6,278 bases of DNA from a bacterium (GTDB taxonomy: Bacteria > Babelota > Babeliae > Babelales > RVW-14). Positions 1 through 4,432 of the stretch are shown piece by piece. The notes under the pieces are model-generated. The model made no database searches. It was not told where the DNA came from and worked only from the letters and a program-made list of their open reading frames with translations. Position 1 is the first letter of the stretch. Every line of letters begins with the position of its first letter. Position numbers and translations under genes: made by a program. The stretch covers positions 1 through 6,278 of the forward strand of contig JAHFBR010000070.1 of assembly GCA_023249955.1 (NCBI GenBank). The letters run 5' to 3'.

Positions 1-446
1 AACTGCAAAAAAACTATCTTGATGTCATGTTGGGCTACGATGGCGGCATCAAGAGCGTTGAGCTCAGCTCAATGGTCGAGATCGTGCACTTCAGAGCGGA
101 AGAGATTTTGGATCTGTTTCTTGAAGAGATCAATCAGTACCGCTTGCGCGCGCTGATGCCCTGCGGCCTGGTGCTGACCGGCGGCGGATCGCTGCTGGCT
201 GACATGCGTGAACTTGCGTGCGACACGCTGTCCATGCCGGTGCGTGTTGGATCGCCTGAAGCCTTTGATCATACACTTTCATCAAGCATTCCTGATGTTT
301 TAAAAAGCCCTATTTATGCCACCGTTTATGGCCTGGTACTGCATGCAAGTGGCGAGCATAATTTTGGCGATATTTCAGGCATTCAAGAGGCTGTTTTTGC
401 TCGTGTATTGAAAAGAATGAAGTCATGGATCTATGATCTTTTTTAA
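1..446 (+). CDS. ftsA: Cell division protein FtsA, C-terminal part (5' end outside window)
   Basis: FtsA is the actin-like ATPase that tethers FtsZ filaments to the inner face of the cytoplasmic membrane and recruits later divisome proteins. The reading frame is open from base 3, giving 147 visible residues, roughly the last third of a protein that is usually about 410-420 residues. The motif GLVLTGGGSLL (from about base 165) is the C-terminal nucleotide-binding glycine loop of the actin/Hsp70 fold. It is followed by PVRVGSPE and the conserved YATVYGLVLHA segment. The last 13 residues, VLKRMKSWIYDLF, form a short basic/aromatic amphipathic helix that matches the membrane-targeting tail of FtsA (compare the E. 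coli ending with SWL and a terminal EF). The ftsA-ftsZ order with a 41-nt gap is the classical end of the dcw cluster. The first internal ATG at base 27 is not the true start. Identification is firm from motif order, tail and neighbour. Confidence 0.95.
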   Translation, partial: LQKNYLDVMLGYDGGIKSVELSSMVEIVHFRAEEILDLFLEEINQYRLRALMPCGLVLTGGGSLLADMRELACDTLSMPVRVGSPEAFDHTLSSSIPDVLKSPIYATVYGLVLHASGEHNFGDISGIQEAVFARVLKRMKSWIYDLF

Positions 447-475
447 TACAATTTTTATTATCCATTCAGCCTCTT

Positions 476-481
476 AAGGAG
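476..481 (+). promoter_or_regulatory. Shine-Dalgarno site of ftsZ
   Basis: AAGGAG lies 6 nt before the ATG at 488. This near-perfect anti-16S match fixes the ftsZ start at 488 rather than at the next in-frame ATG (503). It is the strongest ribosome binding site in the window, fitting the high FtsZ level cells need. Confidence 0.85.
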
Positions 482-487
482 AAAAAG

Positions 488-1759
488 ATGATTGAACTAA
501 AAATGGACGAAGAATCTCTTGCGGTCAGCGGGGTAAACTTAAAAGTTGTTGGCGTTGGGGGAGCTGGAGGTAATGCCGTCAACAGCATGATTGCAAGCTC
601 CGAGCTTGGAGCGGTACAATTTATCGCAGCCAATACTGACGCACAAGCACTTACCCTTTCCCCTGCCCAGTACAAAATTCAGCTCGGCAAAAAGATTACC
701 AAGGGCCTGGGAGCTGGATCAAATCCGGAAGTTGGCCGACGCGCCGCAGAAGAGGATTTGGACGCGATTTTGGACACGCTTGAAAATACCGACATTTTAT
801 TTTTGACGGCAGGGTTGGGTGGCGGCACAGGTTCTGGAGCGTTGCCGGTAATTGCACACGCGGCGCGTGAACTGGGGATTTTGACCGTTGCAATTGTGAC
901 TAAACCGTTTTTATTTGAAGGTAAGCGACGTCAAAAGCATGCTGAAGAGGCGCTGAAAAATGTTAAGCAGGCGGTTGATACACTTATTGTTGTGCCCAAT
1001 CAACGCTTGCTTGAAACAGCCGATCCCAAAATTTCAATGCTCAACGCCTTTGCACTTTCTAATGATATTTTAAAACAGGCAATCAAGGGCATATCTGATA
1101 TCATCACCAAGGCCGGCCACATTAACGTGGACTTTGCCGACGTTAAAACCATTATGAAGGACACCGGCATTGCCATCATGGGTATTGGACGCGCTTCGGG
1201 CGCTGATCGCGCACGGCAGGCTGCACTGCGCGCCATCAATTCGCCATTGTTGGAAAACGCAAGTATTCACGGCGCCAAGGGTGTGTTGATTAATATCACC
1301 GGCAATGATGATTTGGAATTGCAAGAGATCAACGAAGCGGCATCAATGGTGTACGACATGGTCAGCCCAGAGGCAAATATTATCTTGGGCTCGGTCATTG
1401 ATTTAAGCATGGGCAATGATATCAGCGTCACCGTAATCGCAACCGGACTAGAAGAACGTGCTGTGCAGACCGTGCAGACGACAACGGTATCAGCTACCAC
1501 ACCAACGGCCGCTTTACATAAACCGATTCCAGCACAAACTGCCGATATTATGGGCAGCAGACAGACGCAACCAATGGAGGCTCCGGTAGTAGCAAAAACG
1601 CCAGAGACAAGCGCTGCCGTTGCGCCGGCTGCTATGGCCATGGAAGATGTAAAGTTTGATATGGACGATCTGGATACGCCAACATTTATGCGCAAGAAAG
1701 CTGAGACCGAGAGCTCTGCTGTTCAGGATGATGCTGGGCAAAACGAACAACAATTTTAA
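488..1759 (+). CDS. ftsZ: Cell division GTPase FtsZ
   Basis: FtsZ is the tubulin homologue that polymerises with GTP into the cytokinetic ring. The 423-residue protein shows the full family pattern. The N-terminal nucleotide loop is VGVGGAGGNAV (21-31), followed by NTDAQAL (49-55) and TKGLGAGSNPEVGR (71-84). The tubulin signature GGGTGSG is at 111-117. The synergy (T7) loop NVDFADVKTIM (213-223) carries N213, D215 and D218, which complete the GTPase site of the neighbouring subunit. ATG(L) at 318-321 ends the globular core. Residues 322-390 are an Ala/Thr/Pro-rich disordered linker. Residues 393-404 (DDLDTPTFMRKK) are the conserved C-terminal peptide that binds FtsA and other partners. A further 19 acidic/Gln-rich residues follow, which is longer than usual. 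The gene sits 41 nt after ftsA, so co-transcription is likely. It is the last plus-strand gene before a convergent tsaC. Identification is certain. Confidence 0.98.
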   Translation: MIELKMDEESLAVSGVNLKVVGVGGAGGNAVNSMIASSELGAVQFIAANTDAQALTLSPAQYKIQLGKKITKGLGAGSNPEVGRRAAEEDLDAILDTLENTDILFLTAGLGGGTGSGALPVIAHAARELGILTVAIVTKPFLFEGKRRQKHAEEALKNVKQAVDTLIVVPNQRLLETADPKISMLNAFALSNDILKQAIKGISDIITKAGHINVDFADVKTIMKDTGIAIMGIGRASGADRARQAALRAINSPLLENASIHGAKGVLINITGNDDLELQEINEAASMVYDMVSPEANIILGSVIDLSMGNDISVTVIATGLEERAVQTVQTTTVSATTPTAALHKPIPAQTADIMGSRQTQPMEAPVVAKTPETSAAVAPAAMAMEDVKFDMDDLDTPTFMRKKAETESSAVQDDAGQNEQQF

Positions 1760-1765
1760 GATTGA

Positions 1766-1866
1766 TTCGTACCCATTCGACTGCGCTCGGTCAGCGACCT
1801 CGCTCCGCTCAGGGTGAACGGACCCCGAAACCGTTCGTGGTGAGCGAAGTCGAACCATGCGAACGG
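1766..1866 (+). repeat. Palindromic repeat locus 1 (units A then B) between ftsZ and tsaC
   Basis: Two hairpin-forming units fill most of the 116-nt gap between the convergent ftsZ and tsaC stops. Unit A (1766-1821) begins TTCGTACCCATTCGACTGCG and ends CAGGGTGAACGG. At its centre is the small hairpin GGTC-AGC-GACC (1789-1799). After a 9-nt spacer, unit B (1831-1866) is bounded by the perfect inverted arms CCGTTCG (1831-1837) and CGAACGG (1860-1866). An inner TGG/CCA pairing encloses TGAGCGAAGTCGAA. Unit A is nearly identical to 3557-3612, and unit B is nearly identical to 4184-4220 inside pgeF. No run of T follows the hairpins on either strand, so a classical intrinsic terminator is not shown. 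The position still suits a two-way transcription barrier. This is a dispersed, REP/RPE-like element; no transposase is present here. Confidence 0.85.
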
Positions 1867-1875
1867 AACAGCCCA

Positions 1876-2502
1876 TCAAAAAAACTTTTTCAACATCTCA
1901 ACAGGATACGCGCCCTCTCGTACCACCACAGCACGCTTGGGGTCGGTAACGTCAATAATTGTTGACGGGGGCGCATGAACCACTTGCTGCTCTTGATCCA
2001 CAATGCCCAACTCGATCTGTGATGCAAGTTGTTGGTCCAAATCGCCAATCGAACGAGGCGTAGGGCGACCACTCCGGTTGGCACTGGTAGAAAAAAGCCC
2101 ATCAAAATATTTTAAAATATTCAGGAGCCCTTTGTGTTGGGGACAGCGGATGGCAATGGTTCCATCTGCTGAAACCATAAAAGATGGCAAATCTTTTTTT
2201 GCTTTAAAAATTACGGTTAATGGCCCTGGCCAGCACTGTTCAAGCATTGCTTGGGCACGTGGAGCCACGGCAGAGCGATCTACAAACTTATCAAGGTTCT
2301 CAAGCGAGCCGATGATAACGAGGTACGGCTTTTTGTCGCGCGCACCCTTGAGGGCGTTTAACGCATCAAATGCCTGCTGCGTCAATGGTGCCAAAAGGCC
2401 CAAGATGGTGTCGGTGGATGTGATGGAAACACTGTTTTTTTCAAGCGCTGCTTTTACAATATCGGTAACACTCGGATCATGCCAATAAAGCGTTTTTTTC
2501 AT
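1876..2502 (-). CDS. tsaC: Threonylcarbamoyl-AMP synthase (TsaC/YrdC type)
   Basis: The YrdC-fold enzyme condenses L-threonine, bicarbonate and ATP to threonylcarbamoyl-AMP, the first step of N6-threonylcarbamoyladenosine (t6A37) formation on ANN-decoding tRNAs, in the cytoplasm. The 208 residues show TSTDTILGLL (28-37, the equivalent of the family's PTETVYGL), KGARDKKP (52-59), WPGPLTVIF (91-99), IAIRCPQH (116-123), STSANRSG (138-145), PSTIID (179-184) and REGAY (195-199). The length fits the single-domain TsaC form. There is no C-terminal Sua5 domain. The start at 2502 has only a weak purine-rich stretch upstream (GAAAAGAG). The gene is divergent from the MutY-like gene (70-nt gap) and convergent with ftsZ. 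The normal Thr and nucleotide-binding motifs are all present, although TVYGL has drifted to TILGL. tsaB, tsaD and tsaE, which complete the pathway, are not in the window. Confidence 0.93.
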   Translation of the reverse strand: MKKTLYWHDPSVTDIVKAALEKNSVSITSTDTILGLLAPLTQQAFDALNALKGARDKKPYLVIIGSLENLDKFVDRSAVAPRAQAMLEQCWPGPLTVIFKAKKDLPSFMVSADGTIAIRCPQHKGLLNILKYFDGLFSTSANRSGRPTPRSIGDLDQQLASQIELGIVDQEQQVVHAPPSTIIDVTDPKRAVVVREGAYPVEMLKKFF

Positions 2503-2536
2503 ACTCTTTTCTATTCTTTTTATTGGTAAAACGGGC

Positions 2537-2542
2537 TATAAT
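2537..2542 (+). promoter_or_regulatory. Candidate -10 box for the MutY-like gene
   Basis: A perfect TATAAT lies in the 70-nt divergent gap, about 30 nt before the ATG at 2573, which would give a leader of roughly 25 nt. No good -35 box is seen 17 nt upstream (only a T-rich stretch around 2514-2520). The call rests on the -10 hexamer and its position. Confidence 0.45.
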
Positions 2543-2572
2543 CTTATCACACTTCATAACGATTGAAAAACT

Positions 2573-3469
2573 ATGAATCCGCTTTTTGATTTTGAGTTTA
2601 CCACCATCCATGACGAGCTCATCAATACTTTTCGTCAACAGCAGGCCAAAAGCCCCATGGGGACGCAAGCCCTGGATGCTTTCAAAAAAATCATAAAACA
2701 TTATTATGCAAACAAGCGACGCCCCTTTGCGTGGCGCGACGTTATCACGCCCTACCGCGTTGTTGTTTCTGAAATTATGCTGCAACAAACGCAAACGGAT
2801 AGGGTTGCACAGAAATTTGAACCATTTATTGCTGAGTTTCCAACCTTTCAAGCGCTTGCACAAGCACCCTTTCACGATATTGTCAGAATGTGGAAAGGGC
2901 TGGGATATAACCGCAGGGCGCTGGCGCTGCAAAAGATCGCGCAACGCGTCACGACCGATCATAGCGGCAATTTGCCACCCGTTCCCAACATTCTTGAAAC
3001 ATTTCCAGGCATTGGAAAGGCTACAGCACGCTCGATAACCACGTTTGCGTTTAATGTACCTACGACGTTTATCGAAACCAATATTCGTACAGTTTTTATT
3101 TATTTCTTTCTTAAAGATCGACTTGATGTACACGACAAAGAGCTTGAGCCACTGGTTGCAGCAACGGTTGATCAGCTCAACCCACGTGAATGGTACTACG
3201 CACTGATGGACTACGGCGTCATGCTTAAAAAAACAGTTGGCAACGTCAGCAGACTCAGCGCGCACTACACCAAGCAGTCAAAGTTTGAAGGCTCCGATCG
3301 TCAAATTCGTGGTATGATCTTGCAAGCACTGCTCGATCACCAAGCACTTACCGAAACGGCTCTGGTGGCGACATTGCAGAAAGAAGAAAATCGCGTGCGC
3401 AAAATGGTCAGCGATTTGAGCGCTGAGGGGATTATAAAAAATAGACACGGGCTGCTTGAGCTAGGATGA
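2573..3469 (+). CDS. mutY: MutY-like adenine DNA glycosylase, HhH-GPD family, without Fe-S cluster
   Basis: Proteins of this group are annotated as A/G-specific adenine glycosylases, which remove adenine mispaired with 8-oxoguanine. The 298 residues contain PFAWR (51-55), PYRVVVSEIMLQQTQ (60-74, with E67 matching the catalytic Glu of MutY), WKGLGYNRRA (107-116) and the helix-hairpin-helix LETFPGIGKATA (141-152). A150 sits where endonuclease III has its catalytic Lys, so a monofunctional glycosylase is expected. FIETNIRTVF (166-175) follows, with E168 in place of the usual catalytic Asp. The protein has no cysteine at all, so the C-terminal [4Fe-4S] cluster of classical MutY is absent. After WYYALMDYGVMLKK (207-220) comes SKFEGSDRQIRG (236-247), then a segment of about 50 residues that looks like a winged helix instead of the NUDIX-like 8-oxoG domain. 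The first 28 residues are extra and there is no clear ribosome binding site, so M29 (base 2657) is an alternative start. Substrate specificity is not proven. Confidence 0.8.
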   Translation: MNPLFDFEFTTIHDELINTFRQQQAKSPMGTQALDAFKKIIKHYYANKRRPFAWRDVITPYRVVVSEIMLQQTQTDRVAQKFEPFIAEFPTFQALAQAPFHDIVRMWKGLGYNRRALALQKIAQRVTTDHSGNLPPVPNILETFPGIGKATARSITTFAFNVPTTFIETNIRTVFIYFFLKDRLDVHDKELEPLVAATVDQLNPREWYYALMDYGVMLKKTVGNVSRLSAHYTKQSKFEGSDRQIRGMILQALLDHQALTETALVATLQKEENRVRKMVSDLSAEGIIKNRHGLLELG

Positions 3470-3483
3470 GGCAAAATCAGTAT

Positions 3484-3541
3484 CCCGTTCGCCCTGAGCG
3501 AAACGACACTTGGTGTCGTGAAGTCGAACGGGTGCGAACGG
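3484..3541 (+). repeat. Palindromic repeat locus 2, unit B with nested hairpin
   Basis: The outer arms CCGTTCG (3485-3491) and CGAACGG (3535-3541) are the same as in the other B units. The inner triplets here are CCC (3492-3494) and GGG (3530-3532), instead of TGG and CCA. Relative to locus 1 about 20 nt are added in the middle. They hold a perfect 7-bp hairpin with a 3-nt loop: ACGACAC (3503-3509), TTG, GTGTCGT (3513-3519). The unit lies 15 nt after the MutY-like stop codon and is the first half of the mutY-pgeF gap. A-rich spacer sequence (3542-3555) separates it from unit A. Confidence 0.85.
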
Positions 3542-3555
3542 CAAAAAAACATAAT

Positions 3556-3612
3556 GTTCGTACCCATTCGACTGCGCTCGTCTTGCAGACTCGCTCCGCT
3601 CAGGGCGAACGG
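3556..3612 (+). repeat. Palindromic repeat locus 2, unit A
   Basis: This is a close copy of 1766-1821. Outside the 11-nt hairpin tip the two differ at a single base. The tip here is GTCT-TGC-AGAC (3580-3590), against GGTC-AGC-GACC in locus 1, so pairing is kept although most tip bases differ. The outer arms GTTCG (3556-3560) and CGAAC (3606-3610) pair. The unit ends about 43 nt before the pgeF ATG, so it may lie in or just upstream of the pgeF leader. Confidence 0.85.
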
Positions 3613-3617
3613 AGTTC

Positions 3618-3623
3618 TATAAG
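3618..3623 (+). promoter_or_regulatory. Weak candidate -10 box for pgeF
   Basis: TATAAG (5 of 6 matches to TATAAT) sits directly after repeat unit A and 32 nt before the pgeF ATG. No convincing -35 box is visible because that position falls inside the repeat. It is plausible by position only; pgeF could instead be read through from the MutY-like gene. Confidence 0.25.
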
Positions 3624-3644
3624 TTTTCGTTACTACTTTAAACC

Positions 3645-3648
3645 AGGA
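3645..3648 (+). promoter_or_regulatory. Shine-Dalgarno site of pgeF
   Basis: AGGA lies 7 nt before the ATG at 3656 and supports that start. A competing ATG at 3648 is in another frame, which is a shadow. Confidence 0.6.
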
Positions 3649-3655
3649 TGAGTTT

Positions 3656-4429
3656 ATGCTTATCTCTATCGACCAGTCCTGCTCAATCTTTTTTGGTGAT
3701 GCTGCAACATGCCCCATCAGCCACAAAGATGCTCAGTTCCCTGCTTTCTGCGACACACTGCGCCAGCAGCTTGAGCTTAAGCATCTTGTTGTTCAACATC
3801 AAGTACATGGGGTTGACGGGCAGTTCATTGCGCACGACACACAGCTTGAACATGCGACGATTGTTAAGGATTACATTGGCGATTTTTTGATCACATCGCA
3901 ACCAAGCGTTGGCATTTCTGTGCTAACCGCCGATTGTTTGCCAGTTGTCTTTTACGCTCCAGCACAACGCGTTGTTGCTGTTGCACACGCTGGCTGGCGT
4001 GGCACGGTTGCAGGAATTTGTACGGTGGTGCTTGATAAGCTCACAAAAATGGGCGTTCAGCCTGAAGATGTTTTGGTGTATTTTGGACCGGCTGCACGAA
4101 GCTGTTGCTATGAAGTGCAGGCGGATTTTGTTCGCACCCTTCGAGACGCCCTACGGGCTCCTCAGGGCGAACGGGAAAATATTCCGTTCGTGGTGAGCGT
4201 AGTCGAATCCATACGAACGGACGATGTCCTCATTCAACGCGATGGCAAGCTGTTCTTCGACAAAACCACCTTCAACAAAAAGCTGCTCCTTGGCGCAGGC
4301 GTGCCGGAAAAAAATATTAACCTGGATTATAATCTCTGTACCATCTGCAATCATCAATTCAATTCATATCGACGCGCAGAGGATAAGAAGAACTATAAAG
4401 TTCAGTCTACCGTTGTGTGGATCAAATAA
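3656..4429 (+). CDS. pgeF: Peptidoglycan editing factor PgeF (YfiH/YlmD, multicopper-oxidase-like laccase domain)
   Basis: In E. coli this family removes mis-synthesised UDP-MurNAc-L-Ser made by MurC errors. It was earlier described as a polyphenol oxidase and also has purine-nucleoside activity. The 257 residues show VVQHQVHG (45-52, metal ligand H51), TADCLPVVF (91-99, C94), VAVAHAGWRG (107-116, H111), FGPAARSCCYEV (143-154), and near the end NLCTICNHQFNSYRR (226-240) and VVWIK. These match the His-Cys-His zinc site of the family. The N-terminus lacks the usual TRxGGxS-type segment before QVHG. Residues about 159-189 have no match in the E. coli protein, where the VR...IQ stretch is some 18 residues shorter. 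They are encoded exactly by a copy of the palindromic repeat, in frame. The insertion lies between the GPA...YEV motif and the next conserved helix, a region of variable length, so activity may survive. The gene converges with metG (3 nt between stops). pgeF is often found near ftsZ in other bacteria. Confidence 0.92.
   Translation: MLISIDQSCSIFFGDAATCPISHKDAQFPAFCDTLRQQLELKHLVVQHQVHGVDGQFIAHDTQLEHATIVKDYIGDFLITSQPSVGISVLTADCLPVVFYAPAQRVVAVAHAGWRGTVAGICTVVLDKLTKMGVQPEDVLVYFGPAARSCCYEVQADFVRTLRDALRAPQGERENIPFVVSVVESIRTDDVLIQRDGKLFFDKTTFNKKLLLGAGVPEKNINLDYNLCTICNHQFNSYRRAEDKKNYKVQSTVVWIK
4130..4220 (+). repeat. Palindromic repeat locus 3 (units A then B) inserted in frame in pgeF
   Basis: Unit A (4130-4174) has arms GTTCG (4130-4134) and CGAAC (4168-4172), then CCCT/AGGG and GAG/CTC pairings, and a tip GCCC-TAC-GGGC (4148-4158). 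A 9-nt spacer (the same length as in locus 1) leads to unit B (4184-4220) with arms CCGTTCG and CGAACGG and inner TGG/CCA. Unit B differs from the locus 1 copy by two substitutions and one inserted base. The stretch encodes residues 159-189 of PgeF with no stop codon. From TTCG (4131) to the end at 4220 it spans 90 nt, a multiple of three, unlike the intergenic copies; the boundary choice is mine. Confidence 0.85.
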
Positions 4430-4432
4430 AAC

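Noticed and set aside
456..461. TATTAT as a -10 box for ftsZ
   Set aside because: It lies in a generally AT-rich gap with no matching -35 box; such hexamers are expected by chance, and ftsZ is probably co-transcribed with ftsA.
1267..1879. Minus-strand frames of 142 and 121 codons opposite the ftsZ tail
   Set aside because: They are shadows of the ftsZ coding frame; no family motifs, no start signals.
1762..1965. 67-codon plus-strand open frame across repeat locus 1 into the tsaC end
   Set aside because: It has only a TTG start and no ribosome binding site, and is made of repeat plus antisense tsaC. It reflects the open phase of the repeat, not a separate gene.
2477..3265. 262-codon minus-strand frame opposite the MutY-like gene
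   Set aside because: It is a shadow frame: composition is rich in Cys, Asn and Lys with no motif, while the plus strand encodes a clear HhH-GPD protein.
3542..3612. Unit A hairpin with an A-run on its left as a minus-strand intrinsic terminator
   Set aside because: The 7-A run would give a T-tract for minus-strand transcripts, but it is offset from the stem and no minus-strand gene ends here.
3466..3651. 61-codon plus-strand open frame across repeat locus 2
   Set aside because: It overlaps the end of the MutY-like gene and consists almost wholly of repeat sequence, with no family resemblance. Its open phase is discussed as a repeat property.
1766..4220. The repeats as a CRISPR array
   Set aside because: The copies are dispersed between and within genes, with no regular spacing, no unique spacers and no cas genes.
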